NCBI RefSeq assembly: GCF_040096015.1 | Contig: NZ_JBBMFO010000018.1 | Span: 1-42,930, forward strand | Source of the DNA: Peptoniphilus_A hominis | Lineage (GTDB): Bacteria > Bacillota > Clostridia > Tissierellales > Peptoniphilaceae | Length of the DNA: 42,930 nucleotides | Direction: 5' to 3' | Part shown: in pieces, positions 15,379 to 23,904 of the stretch | Layout of the letters: the number at the start of each line of letters is the position of its first letter | Position numbering within the stretch: position 1 is the first letter of the stretch | Notes under the pieces: generated by a model | Told to the model about the DNA's origin: nothing | Databases searched by the model: none | What the model saw: the letters and a program-made list of their open reading frames with translations, nothing else | Made by a program: the position numbers and the translations under genes

Positions 15379-16005
15379 TTAATCTTCTTCTATTACAAAG
15401 CCTGTTATGCGGGCTTGTATGGCAAGTTGGGTCCTAGTGTTAAAGCCAGTTTTATCCAAGAGGTGTTTAATGTGAGTCTTCACTGTGTTTTGCGAAATGT
15501 TAAGTTTTTCTGCTATCTCGTCATTTCCCACGCCTGTAGTCAAGAGGCGAAGGACTTGAATTTCTCTAGGCGTAAGCTCTGTTGACTTTGTCAAACCAAG
15601 CTTTACCTCTGGAGTTTCTTCGGGATAAATTGATTCGCCTGCCAGGGTCCTCTCGATGATTTCCAAAATTGTCTTCTCAGAAACTTCCTTGTACCAAAAA
15701 CTATCTATGCCAATTTTTTTCGCCCTGTCCATCCAAGAAATTTCGGGCATACTTGTAACGGCGATTATTTTTATGTTTGGCTTTAATTTTTTTATCTTTT
15801 CTGCAGCATCAAGCCCGTTAGACCCGTCTTCCATGAGTATGTCCATAATGATTAGGTCCAAGTCATCCTTTATGACATAGGTGTCGGCAAACATGGCTGT
15901 GTCAATGCAGTAGACAACTTCGTAATTGGGGCATTGGTCTATATAAAGTTTAAACATCTCGCGGGAAACGAACTGGTCGTCTACAATCATTATTTTATAA
16001 GTCAT
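15379..16005 (-). CDS. NarL/LuxR-family response regulator
   Basis: The product is 208 residues. The receiver domain (1-120) has acidic pair Asp9/Asp10, phospho-acceptor Asp55 in LIIMDIL, a Thr in AVTSMP and Lys in FWYKEV. The output domain (about 140-205) is a LuxR helix-turn-helix (LTPREIQVLRLLTTGVGNDE, then SQNTVKTHIKHLL). It is the last gene of a three-gene minus-strand operon and overlaps the kinase gene by 11 bases, so the kinase is almost certainly its partner. Target genes are not evident; the envelope operon starting at 19305 in the opposite direction is a candidate by position only. Confidence 0.95.
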   Translation of the reverse strand: MTYKIMIVDDQFVSREMFKLYIDQCPNYEVVYCIDTAMFADTYVIKDDLDLIIMDILMEDGSNGLDAAEKIKKLKPNIKIIAVTSMPEISWMDRAKKIGIDSFWYKEVSEKTILEIIERTLAGESIYPEETPEVKLGLTKSTELTPREIQVLRLLTTGVGNDEIAEKLNISQNTVKTHIKHLLDKTGFNTRTQLAIQARITGFVIEED

Positions 16006-17296
16006 AATTTTCTCCTTTAGGCCAAGACAAGTTTAGCTGAAATTTTGGGATTGCCTTTATCTCCATTCTACCACCATAACTTTCTATGTGCTGGCGAATA
16101 TTTTTTAGGCCGCCCTTTTCCCTTATGGGTCCATGAGCAGGAAGTCCATCATTTTCTATTTTTAAGAACTTGTTAAGATCATCTTCACTTAGATAGATCC
16201 AAATGTTTTTTGCCTCGCCATGTCTTAGGGCATTATTTAGGGCTTCGTGGACAATGTCAACTAAAAGGATCCAGTCCCTTTCGTTGTCTGGAGTTTTTCC
16301 ATGAAGATGAACTTTTACGCCAATGTCCTTTGCTGCTGAAATTAATTTTTCAAAGAGCAACTTATTTTTTGAAGTGTCAGGCTTTTCTTCTGTGAAGTCA
16401 TTTTTTTCATCTATTTTTTCATCTAGGATCAAGAGACTTTCCATCCAAAGTTTTATGAGCATGTCGCGGTCTTCCTTGGTCTTCTTCTTTTTCTTCAAGT
16501 AGCGCCTAAAATATATGAGGGACTGACCGATTTTGTCGTGAATTTTTATCTTCGCCTGCAAAATTTCCTTTTCCCTAGTGTATTCCACCACATTTTTTTG
16601 GTAGTCCTTTAGGCTTTCGTTTATTCTTTGAATTTGCGAAGTCTTGCTCTCGATTTCTTGGTACATTGCCCATTCAAGGGTAATGTTATAAGCCAAGGTC
16701 TCTCTAAAATTTTCGTGAAGAATAATTTTTATGAGCCAAACCTTGCCCTTGGACTCAATGACAAGGGGGTCCCTTTGCAAAACTTTTGTGGGAGCCTTGA
16801 TTTTATTATTTTTCACATCTTCAGCGCAAACTACATCATTTACTAGCATCCTGCCAAAGACTTGGTAGGAAATTTCTTGCATCTGCCTATTTACTAAAAG
16901 AGGCGTCCCATCTGCTTTAGAAAAGCAAATGCCATCGGGTAGGTTGTCCATGCTTTCCTTAATGGAGTTCTTGCCAATGCTTGTGTTTTGCGTTTTAAAA
17001 AATTTGCTAAAAAATAAATATTCCAAGGAGCAAAGAAAGAGGTCGTAGTAAATAAATATATATACTGGCAAGGATAAAAATAATTTGCTCATATTAATTT
17101 TTCCACTGCCAATTTCTGCCAAAACTTGAAGGGGCAAAAAGCTCAAGAGGAAAATCCCTAAGCTAAAGGCAAAAAAGGGGGACTCTCTTTTAATGTTTGA
17201 AGCTGCAACGACAAATTTTAGGCTTACAACTAAAATCACTAGGTTTACCACAAAGAGGTAGGTCAACCTAAAGGTGTTTAGGTCCATTAGTTTCAT
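15995..17296 (-). CDS. HisKA_3-type sensor histidine kinase
   Basis: The product is 433 residues. Three hydrophobic helices (about 10-32, 40-60, 72-98) anchor it. A PAS-like region (about 112-200) contains DNLPDGICFSKADG. A coiled coil leads to the phospho-acceptor segment IHDKIGQSL (His253). The ATPase domain has HEALNNALRHG (Asn355), ENDG (Asp383) and GGLKNI (395-400). All residues needed for autophosphorylation are present. Its start overlaps the upstream membrane gene by 4 bases (ATGA). The signal is unknown, but it probably comes through the co-encoded membrane protein. Confidence 0.92.
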   Translation of the reverse strand: MKLMDLNTFRLTYLFVVNLVILVVSLKFVVAASNIKRESPFFAFSLGIFLLSFLPLQVLAEIGSGKINMSKLFLSLPVYIFIYYDLFLCSLEYLFFSKFFKTQNTSIGKNSIKESMDNLPDGICFSKADGTPLLVNRQMQEISYQVFGRMLVNDVVCAEDVKNNKIKAPTKVLQRDPLVIESKGKVWLIKIILHENFRETLAYNITLEWAMYQEIESKTSQIQRINESLKDYQKNVVEYTREKEILQAKIKIHDKIGQSLIYFRRYLKKKKKTKEDRDMLIKLWMESLLILDEKIDEKNDFTEEKPDTSKNKLLFEKLISAAKDIGVKVHLHGKTPDNERDWILLVDIVHEALNNALRHGEAKNIWIYLSEDDLNKFLKIENDGLPAHGPIREKGGLKNIRQHIESYGGRMEIKAIPKFQLNLSWPKGENYDL

Positions 17297-18948
17297 AGGG
17301 CACCCCTTTCAATAGAAATAGTCCAATTTATTTGATCACCACTAAAGTTTTCGTGGATTAAGATGCCCTCTTTCCTATAATTTTTTTCTAGCTCCTTAAA
17401 GAGAGCAAAAGTTTTTGAAGATATGACTTTTATCTTTAATTCGGGGCGCCTTCTCTTGTCGGCAAAGATAAGGCTAATAGAAGACATGTGAGGCTGATAA
17501 ATTTCCAAAATACTTTGGAAAATTTCATATAATTTTAGACAAATCTTTGCATCAAAGCTTCTGTTAATTCGCCAAGCTAAATCTGTCTTGATGTTACTTA
17601 ATTCTAAATAATCTAGGGACTCAGAGAAGGCGAGCCTTAACTCTGAAAGGTCCAAATTTTTTTTGTTCTTTGTGAGCAAAAATAAGTTTGCATATCTTTT
17701 TATGTAGACATCTAAGATGCAGGCATACTTTAAAGTCTTTTCAAACTCCACTTCATCTTCTGGCAGGTTTTTCATAATGTATTTTAGCTTTTCAAATTGA
17801 GGTTCCAGCTTTAATTGGATGTACTCTCTTATTTCCTTTTGCTCCTGGACCTTTACCATATTTTTCTTTAGCTTGTTGTTGGCCTTTAAAAGTTCATTTT
17901 CGCTAAGCATTTCTTCATTTAGCTGCATTAATTTTTTCTTGAGCTTGTTAAAATCTGTTAGGTCAACGAACCAAAAAGATTTGCCGCCCTTGATGCTGGC
18001 ACTTTCAAGTAGGGTGTTCTCATTTAAGAGGACAGGCTTCTTGTAGGCCTTATTAATGAGCTTAGGCTCTATATTGGGATAATTTTTGGGAGTGAAAATA
18101 ATATTTTCATTTAAGTCCATTATGCCAATGTTAAGTGATGACATCTTTAAAAAAGATTCGTAGCCCCTGTTGGAAGGGATGAGCCTTTTAAAAACTAGGG
18201 ATTCAATAAATAAAATCACCATTAAAATATTGAACTCGGCACTTTTAAAGACCATTTTAAAATATTCAAAGGGCTGCCAGCCAAGCATGTATAAAAAAGT
18301 GTAAAGTGCCCAAATTAATAAAATGGAAATGGAAGGGATTATTATGGAGATGGGTCCTCTTGTTATGTATGGAATCATTGTAAAAAATAGGGTCAAAAGA
18401 GAAAGGATACCTATATAAATAATTCCAAAATAAAAAACAGGTCCATATTGGTTTAAGCCCCTTGAGCTTGCGTCTAAGGAAAAGACAAGTCCATGGATGT
18501 CGTTAGTCAAGATGAGAACAACTAAAACTCCCGTTGGGACCCAAAGGAGTTTCCAAAAGTCGCTAATATTTTCCCTTTCAGACTTTCCAACAAAGAGGGA
18601 TGTCAAAAATACAAGCTGGATGAGGACTATGGGGAAGACATAATAAAAATATCTGATGTATCTGACAGCCAAGGGACTTTCTAATAATATTTCGTACTTA
18701 AGAGTTCTAAATGCCAAATAAAAAATTAAGAGGATGCCAATAGTTTTAAATCTTCTGACAACTGATGCCCTTAAAACTCTGTTATTCATATTTCTAAGCC
18801 ACAAGAAAATTATTGTGGTGTAGAGGCAAAAAATTATTACATGTACAGGAAAATTTATTAGAGAAAAATAATCCAATGTGTGAAGGATGCCTGCCACAAA
18901 AACTAAAAAAATTGAAAGCAAATAGCTAATTATTTCTTTGCGATACAC
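17293..18948 (-). CDS. Multi-pass sensor-like protein, kinase-domain-like but degenerate
   Basis: I chose GTG 18948, 3 bases after GGGAGGGAG, over the upstream TTG at 18972; the product is 551 residues. Seven or eight hydrophobic helices fill the first 240 residues, like the 7TM sensor module fused to many Firmicute kinases. A PAS-like segment (about 255-330), a coiled coil (about 325-370) and a C-terminal helical and beta region of the length of a kinase core follow. I see no phospho-acceptor His motif and no N or G box, so it is probably not a kinase itself. Encoded directly before a real kinase with ATGA coupling, it may be the sensing subunit. Confidence 0.75.
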   Translation of the reverse strand: MYRKEIISYLLSIFLVFVAGILHTLDYFSLINFPVHVIIFCLYTTIIFLWLRNMNNRVLRASVVRRFKTIGILLIFYLAFRTLKYEILLESPLAVRYIRYFYYVFPIVLIQLVFLTSLFVGKSERENISDFWKLLWVPTGVLVVLILTNDIHGLVFSLDASSRGLNQYGPVFYFGIIYIGILSLLTLFFTMIPYITRGPISIIIPSISILLIWALYTFLYMLGWQPFEYFKMVFKSAEFNILMVILFIESLVFKRLIPSNRGYESFLKMSSLNIGIMDLNENIIFTPKNYPNIEPKLINKAYKKPVLLNENTLLESASIKGGKSFWFVDLTDFNKLKKKLMQLNEEMLSENELLKANNKLKKNMVKVQEQKEIREYIQLKLEPQFEKLKYIMKNLPEDEVEFEKTLKYACILDVYIKRYANLFLLTKNKKNLDLSELRLAFSESLDYLELSNIKTDLAWRINRSFDAKICLKLYEIFQSILEIYQPHMSSISLIFADKRRRPELKIKVISSKTFALFKELEKNYRKEGILIHENFSGDQINWTISIERGAL

Positions 18949-19018
18949 TAGTCTCCCTCCCTTCTTCCACAATTTTATTTAGATAGAGATTTAATCACTT
19001 AAAGTTTTTTTAATTATA

Positions 19019-19057
19019 TCAAAAAAAAGGTCTTTAAGCTATTTGATTTCAGACCTT
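19019..19057 (-). terminator. Minus-strand hairpin with U tract in the sensor-operon upstream region
   Basis: AAGGTCT (19027-19033) pairs with AGACCTT (19051-19057), followed on the minus strand by about eight U. No minus-strand gene lies behind it, so it may be an attenuator or a relic. Confidence 0.5.
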
Positions 19058-19111
19058 GGATAAGGGGTGGAAATTATTTTAGCAAAAAAATAAAAAATTT
19101 TTTAAAAATTT

Positions 19112-19136
19112 ATAAAAAATCACCCTTTTGGGTGAT
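19112..19136 (-). terminator. Second minus-strand terminator-like hairpin
   Basis: ATCACCC (19119-19125), a TTTT loop and GGGTGAT (19130-19136) make a perfect 7-bp stem, with six U following on the minus strand. It sits 80 bases upstream of the first. Confidence 0.55.
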
Positions 19137-19304
19137 GTGAAAATTTTAAATTTTAGTAGAATGAAATTATAAAGATAGAAAGTTGGAAAAATTTGAAATT
19201 AGGAAGAAATATTTTTAGAAAGAGAGGAGATAGGAATGAAAAGTTTTAGGAAAGGCCAAGAGAATTTAAGGATAGAACTTACAAAAGTATAGGAAGGTGA
19301 CGAC

Positions 19305-20042
19305 ATGAAAAAGAAAAATGGGATTTCAAAAATTTTGTTACTGCTTTTAATTTTATCATCCTTTATTTTTAGTGGATATAAGATTCAAAAGCCAATAAAA
19401 ATTTATATTAATGGGCAACTGGTAGAGTCAGATCAACCGCCACTTATTATAGATAACAGGACCTTCGTTCCAATTAGGGTAATTGCAGAAGATCTTGGTG
19501 CAATAGTTAACTACGACAATAAAGACAGAATTGTGACAATAAAAAGAGACAAGACAAATATTTTACTTGCCATTGGCGATGATATTGCTCGAATTTCAAG
19601 TGATGTGGAGACGAGACCTGCAATCTTAGATGCGCCAGCTTTTTTGAGAGATGATAGGACCTACCTGCCACTGAGGTCTATTTCAGAATTATTTGGCATG
19701 CAGGTTGATTGGGATGGAGGTAAGAGAGCTATCTACATAAAGGAAAAATCTTATTTGCATGACTACATTAATAGAGATAATGCATTAGAAGAAGTCCTTG
19801 AAAGATTGAAGGAACTTGGAATTTTTAAAAATGAAAAAGTTTATTTTGAGGTAGATGACTATGAAATGAAACTAGATGGCGGAAGTTATGAGGGCTATTT
19901 AGTTACTCTTAGGAAGGACAACCCTATTGATGAGAATTTGACGGAAATGATGGGGCAATACTTTATCAACAAGAAGGGGACTATAATCATGGAATATGAT
20001 GTGGTAAAAGATAATTTTAAGCTCTTAATTGGAGTTAATTAA
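19305..20042 (+). CDS. Exported stalk-domain (copper amine oxidase N-terminal-like) protein
   Basis: The product is 245 residues with a signal-like start (MKKKNGISKILLLLLILSSF) and then a Cu_amine_oxidN1-type stalk domain (about 30-150). It has the paired motifs INGQLVESDQPPLIIDNRTF, VPIRVIAEDLGA and TYLPLRSISELFG. Such domains have no oxidase activity and occur in many cell-wall proteins of anaerobic Firmicutes. The last 100 residues form an unrecognised domain. No lipobox or LPXTG is seen, so it is secreted or held by an uncleaved N-terminal helix. It heads an operon with the SPFH, zinc-ribbon and lipoprotein genes (gaps 25, 11 and 17 bases). Confidence 0.85.
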   Translation: MKKKNGISKILLLLLILSSFIFSGYKIQKPIKIYINGQLVESDQPPLIIDNRTFVPIRVIAEDLGAIVNYDNKDRIVTIKRDKTNILLAIGDDIARISSDVETRPAILDAPAFLRDDRTYLPLRSISELFGMQVDWDGGKRAIYIKEKSYLHDYINRDNALEEVLERLKELGIFKNEKVYFEVDDYEMKLDGGSYEGYLVTLRKDNPIDENLTEMMGQYFINKKGTIIMEYDVVKDNFKLLIGVN

Positions 20043-20067
20043 AAGTTAAAGATATAAGGAGGAAATA

Positions 20068-21381
20068 ATGGGATTTATACAAGCTTTTATGGGTTCTTTA
20101 GGTGGAACACTAGCAGATCAATGGAAGGATTTTTATGGACCAATGCCAGGAGTGCCTGCAACAGCAGCAGTCTTTCCTGGAATACCTATGGGAGTAAACA
20201 ACAAGAGGGGAGCAAACTATAAGGGCAACGAAAATGTAATTACTAATGGCACAAAGGTAATCGTACCTGAAGGCACAGCCCTTATAACTATTCAAGATGG
20301 AGCAATTACAAATATTATAACTGAAGTTGGCGGATACGAATACAATACTGAGGACCCAAACTCTAAATCAATATTTGCAGGCGACGGCTTTGTGGACTCC
20401 ATAGTTAAGTCTTCTTGGGAAAAGTTTAAGTTTGGGGGCATACCTGCCACTAGCCAATTGCTTTTCTATGTGAACTTAAAGGAAATTCCAAACAACAGGT
20501 TTGGCACACAGTCAGAAATTTATTGGGACGATGCCTTTTTTGGCACACAAGTTGGCGCCATAACTCGTGGTACCTACACCCTTAACATAATCGACCCTAT
20601 TTTATTTATAAAAAATTTCGTGCCAGTAAAATATTTAATAGCCGATGCAGAAATTTTTGACTTATCCGACATGGACAATGACGCAGCAGAGCAACTATTT
20701 AACGAAGTTGTGGGTAGTCTTTCAGCAGCCTTTTCAAATTATACCAATGACCCAAGTAGGGGCAACCGCATGAGCAGGATCCAAGGCGATCAAATTGGCT
20801 TTGCCCAAGCTCTAGCTCAGGCAGTGGAAGAGGGCTATCAATGGAAGACTTCAAGGGGACTTCAAATTGCAAAGACTGCCATACTTGCCATTGAATATGA
20901 CGAAGATACTAAGACGCTTATGTCTGATGTCAAAAAGGCAGATGCCCTTGCTGGCAGCCGTGGCAACTCCTTCTTCCAACAAGCAGCAGCAAGAGGTATG
21001 CAGTCTGCTGGTGAAAATGGCGGCGGAGCAAATATGGCATTTATGGGCATGGGCATGAATGCAGCTGGAAATATGATGGGTGGAGTAAAACAGCCAGATG
21101 CTGGAAATTCTTACCAACCAAATTTTGGGGCTGGACAAGTTAATCAAAACCAAGCTTACAACCAAGGACAGGCAAACCAAGCCTACAACCAAGGACAGGT
21201 AAACCAAGGATATAATCAAGGACAAAATCAAGCCTACAACCAAGGACAAGCTAGTCCAAGTCCAAGCCAAGACCAAGAAGACCCAACAGAAAAATTAATC
21301 AAGATGAAAAAACTTCTCGACGCAGGAGTTATCACTGAAGAAGAATTTGCCAAGATGAAGTCTGATTTGCTAGGCATATAA
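20068..21381 (+). CDS. SPFH-domain protein with SHOCT tail (YdjI-like)
   Basis: The product is 437 residues. The first 290 resemble the SPFH/virion-core-like proteins represented by Bacillus YdjI (start MGFIQAFMGSLGGTLADQWK, then TNGTKVIVPEGTALITI). A Gly/Ala/Met-rich linker follows, then an Asn/Gln repeat region (about 357-395, units like AYNQGQ), and a C-terminal SHOCT motif (LIKMKKLLDAGVITEEEFAK). SPFH proteins scaffold membrane complexes. There is no membrane helix, so recruitment may come from the next gene's product. In Bacillus, ydjI lies with a zinc-ribbon gene and pspA-like ydjF in an envelope-stress operon; the first two are matched here, no pspA is present. Confidence 0.85.
   Translation: MGFIQAFMGSLGGTLADQWKDFYGPMPGVPATAAVFPGIPMGVNNKRGANYKGNENVITNGTKVIVPEGTALITIQDGAITNIITEVGGYEYNTEDPNSKSIFAGDGFVDSIVKSSWEKFKFGGIPATSQLLFYVNLKEIPNNRFGTQSEIYWDDAFFGTQVGAITRGTYTLNIIDPILFIKNFVPVKYLIADAEIFDLSDMDNDAAEQLFNEVVGSLSAAFSNYTNDPSRGNRMSRIQGDQIGFAQALAQAVEEGYQWKTSRGLQIAKTAILAIEYDEDTKTLMSDVKKADALAGSRGNSFFQQAAARGMQSAGENGGGANMAFMGMGMNAAGNMMGGVKQPDAGNSYQPNFGAGQVNQNQAYNQGQANQAYNQGQVNQGYNQGQNQAYNQGQASPSPSQDQEDPTEKLIKMKKLLDAGVITEEEFAKMKSDLLGI
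21151..21253 (+). repeat. Imperfect coding repeats, Asn/Gln-rich
   Basis: Four to five imperfect copies of an 18-30-base unit around CCTACAACCAAGGACA encode AYNQGQ-type hexapeptides. Copy number could vary by slippage. Confidence 0.8.
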
Positions 21382-21392
21382 GAGGTGATCTT

Positions 21393-22922
21393 ATGACAGA
21401 TGACAAGTCAAGAGAAGATGTAAAAATAATAGAAGGCGAAGAAAAAGAAAAAGATGGTCAGGTGAAATGTCCAAAATGTGGCTCTACTGACATTGCCACA
21501 AACACCAAGACGGGGAAACTAAGATGTAACTTTTGCAGGCACGAATTTGAACTGGACCTTGCAGAAGAAGATGAAGATATAAGCACTTTGGAAGGAAGAA
21601 AAATTAGAGCTGGCGCCAAGGACATAGAAGAAGACAGTAAAGATATAATCACCCTAAAATGTGAATCCTGTGGCGCAGAAGTTGTCATAGATACCAGAAC
21701 TTCAACTCAGGCTAGATGCCACTGGTGCCGCAATACCTTGTCTATTAACAATAAAATACCAAATGGTGCTGTGCCCGATGTAATACTTCCCTTCAAGGTA
21801 TCTAAGGAAGATGCAAAAAAAGAAATTGCAGACTTTGTAAAGGCGAGAAAGTTTTTTGCTCACCCAAGCTTTACCAGAGAATTTTCCACAGAAAATATTT
21901 GCGGAGTTTACATTCCTTACATGTTAATAGATGTCAATGGCCACATGAGACTTGTTGGCGAAGGTGAAATCGAAACAGCTTGCAGGAAAGTTGGAGAAGA
22001 GGGCAAGGAGCATTACGAATACGACGCAGATGTCTATGACGTTATAAGAGATTTTGACATATTTATAGACGACCTCTCCATTGAATCATCAAGCGACAAA
22101 CTAGATTACTCATCAAAAAGTAAAACCAACAACATAATAAATTCCATTATGCCCTTTGACACAGAAAATTGCGTAAACTTCAACTCAAATTATTTGACAG
22201 GCTACACATCAGAAAAGAGGGACACAAACATAGACCTTCTTCAAGAAGTAGTTCATGCACAAAGCTCTGATGTGGCAAGGCTTGAAGCCAAGAATACCAT
22301 TACAGAGTATGACAGGGGAGTAAGGTGGAAGGAAGAAGATTTTGAAGTCAAGGGCGACTCATGGAAGTCAGCCTACTTGCCAGTCTGGCTCTACAGCTAC
22401 ATGCAAACTAAGGGCAAGAAGAACCTCCTTCACTATGTAGCAGTAAATGCCAGGACCTTGGAGACAATGGGCAGCGTTCCAATTAATTTCACCAAGCTTT
22501 ATTCCGTTTCAATTTTAATAGAAATTTTTGGAGGAATATTGGCATTTATCATCACGACTTTTGCTGCCATGGAAAAATTTAATGGCACAGATTTTCAAGA
22601 CTACAGAAATTATGCTTGGCTCCTCTTGCTTTCAGGCTTTGTATTTTTTGTAACCATGTACTTGCGCTACAGAAACGCCAATGCCAGACACCACTACGAG
22701 CTTGAGACTAAGCACGCAATTTCAAATCTAGTCTGTGAAGATAACTTTGTGACAAGTATTTACTCAGTGAGAAACAGCCAAATCTGGGGAGACAACACAG
22801 ATGAACTAAAGGGCAACAAACTAGACCTAAGTAAGGACAAGGTGCTTAAAAAAGCAATGGATAAGGGAGTCCTAGATGAAGCCCTTGAAAATCAAAAGAA
22901 ACTAGAAGAAAAAGACCAGTAA
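21393..22922 (+). CDS. Membrane protein with two zinc ribbons (TFIIB-like, YdjG-like)
   Basis: The product is 509 residues. An acidic lead precedes two zinc ribbons: CPKCGSTDIATNTKTGKLRC with NFC (about 26-50) and CESCGAEV with a second pair in CHWC (about 89-112). A soluble middle region is unrecognised. Two hydrophobic helices lie near 370-390 and 408-428, and a charged tail follows. It matches the layout of YdjG-type proteins partnered with SPFH proteins and probably provides the membrane anchor for the complex. GAGGTGATC is the ribosome site, 11 bases after the SPFH gene, so translation is closely linked. Confidence 0.8.
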   Translation: MTDDKSREDVKIIEGEEKEKDGQVKCPKCGSTDIATNTKTGKLRCNFCRHEFELDLAEEDEDISTLEGRKIRAGAKDIEEDSKDIITLKCESCGAEVVIDTRTSTQARCHWCRNTLSINNKIPNGAVPDVILPFKVSKEDAKKEIADFVKARKFFAHPSFTREFSTENICGVYIPYMLIDVNGHMRLVGEGEIETACRKVGEEGKEHYEYDADVYDVIRDFDIFIDDLSIESSSDKLDYSSKSKTNNIINSIMPFDTENCVNFNSNYLTGYTSEKRDTNIDLLQEVVHAQSSDVARLEAKNTITEYDRGVRWKEEDFEVKGDSWKSAYLPVWLYSYMQTKGKKNLLHYVAVNARTLETMGSVPINFTKLYSVSILIEIFGGILAFIITTFAAMEKFNGTDFQDYRNYAWLLLLSGFVFFVTMYLRYRNANARHHYELETKHAISNLVCEDNFVTSIYSVRNSQIWGDNTDELKGNKLDLSKDKVLKKAMDKGVLDEALENQKKLEEKDQ

Positions 22923-22939
22923 AAATTTGGGGGTGGACT

Positions 22940-23545
22940 ATGAAAAAATCAAAAATTAAAATTCTGTCCTTACTTTTGGCATTAATTTTAATGACCATGA
23001 CTTTAGGAGCTTGTGGCAATGAAACTGGTGGTGAAACTGGAGGGCCAGATGATGTTGCTGAAAAAGAATATATGAAAAAAGAAAAAATTGAAAGGGAAAA
23101 AGAAAATAGGGAAGAAAAAATTTGAGACCAAAGGATTTTTGAGCTTGCAGGCAATAAATTTGAGCTCCTAGAAAGTAACCTAATAGAAGATTCCGATGGC
23201 GACACAGACCTTGTAAACACTTGGAAATTTACAAACAACACTAAGGAAGCAACATCAGCTGCCCTAAATGTCTATATAACTTTTATGCAAAAGGACCAAG
23301 ACATGGATACACCGGGCTCAATTTTCATTAAAGAAGGTTCTACAGACCAGTTGGCAGACTACTCCTTTGAAAATGTAGAGCCAGGACAAAGCAAAGTATT
23401 TTTCACTTCCTATAAGCTAAAGGACAAAGAAAGTCCAGTTACCATAAAAATATCTGACATAGATGGATCAGATGAAAGCAAAATCCAAGTGCCTCTTGCT
23501 GATATGGAAACAGTAACAGTTGACGGCTTAGATGTGCCAGAATAA
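22940..23545 (+). pseudogene. DUF5067-like lipoprotein interrupted by in-frame TGA
   Basis: It starts with a lipoprotein signal (LLLALILMTMTLGACGN, lipobox LGAC, lipid Cys near 29), followed by a Gly/Glu/Lys-rich linker. At 23123-23125 a TGA stops the frame, but the same frame continues without another stop. It encodes an immunoglobulin-like domain (FELAGNKFELLESNL, NTWKFTNNTKEATSAALNVY, SFENVEPGQSKVFF) as in DUF5067 proteins, ending at 23545. As written only a 61-residue lipopeptide is made. Normal Trp codons are TGG in the neighbours and no selenocysteine hairpin is seen, so a nonsense mutation (or sequence error) is the simplest reading. It is the last gene of the envelope operon. Confidence 0.8.
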
Positions 23546-23657
23546 AATCTAGAAATTCTATTGGCTCAAAAAACTTTTGCTTAGAAAAAAATTAAGCCTA
23601 AGAGTAGAAAATAAGGAATAAAAATATAAACTAGAGTACAAATTTTTATTTCTTCCT

Positions 23658-23697
23658 AACCCCTTTATTGGAAAATTTCCAGTAGAGGGGTTTTTAT
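23658..23697 (+). terminator. Terminator of the envelope operon
   Basis: AACCCCT (23658-23664) pairs with AGGGGTT (23686-23692). An inner GGAAA/TTTCC pair extends the structure, and a T run follows. Confidence 0.8.
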
Positions 23698-23904
23698 TGT
23701 TGGCAGGGTGGAAATATTTCAAATAGAAAGTTTTACTTTTTAATTTTTATAGGTCTTTAAAAAATTAAATTCAAAAAATGTAAAGAGAAATTTACTGATA
23801 AGATGGGAATTCAATCATTCAAATATTTTTTCGCAAGGACATTTATGATAAAATATTAGACAAGAATACTTTATCTTAATAAAGAGAAAGCAATGGAGGA
23901 AATT

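Larger units (their letters stand above)
18949..19304. other. Divergent regulatory region between the sensor operon and the stalk-protein operon
   Basis: About 356 AT-rich bases. On the minus strand a TATAAT (19013-19018) could be the sensor operon's -10; no good -35 is seen. Two minus-strand hairpins with U tracts lie further right. The plus strand ends in AAGGTGACGAC as the ribosome site of the 19305 gene. No gene is supported. Confidence 0.5.

Noticed and set aside
15313..15585. 90-codon plus-strand frame downstream of the small membrane gene
   Set aside because: Runs through the bidirectional terminator and is antisense to the response-regulator gene.
21151..21253. Possible CRISPR-like short repeats
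   Set aside because: The units are coding, of unequal length and without unique spacers; they encode an Asn/Gln-rich linker.
20851..21276. 141-codon minus-strand frame
   Set aside because: Antisense to the Asn/Gln repeat region of the SPFH gene; its low complexity is a by-product of that repeat.
23123..23125. TGA as selenocysteine or a reassigned codon
   Set aside because: No selenocysteine insertion hairpin is evident after it, the position is a lipoprotein linker, and neighbouring genes use TGG for tryptophan and end normally at TGA elsewhere.
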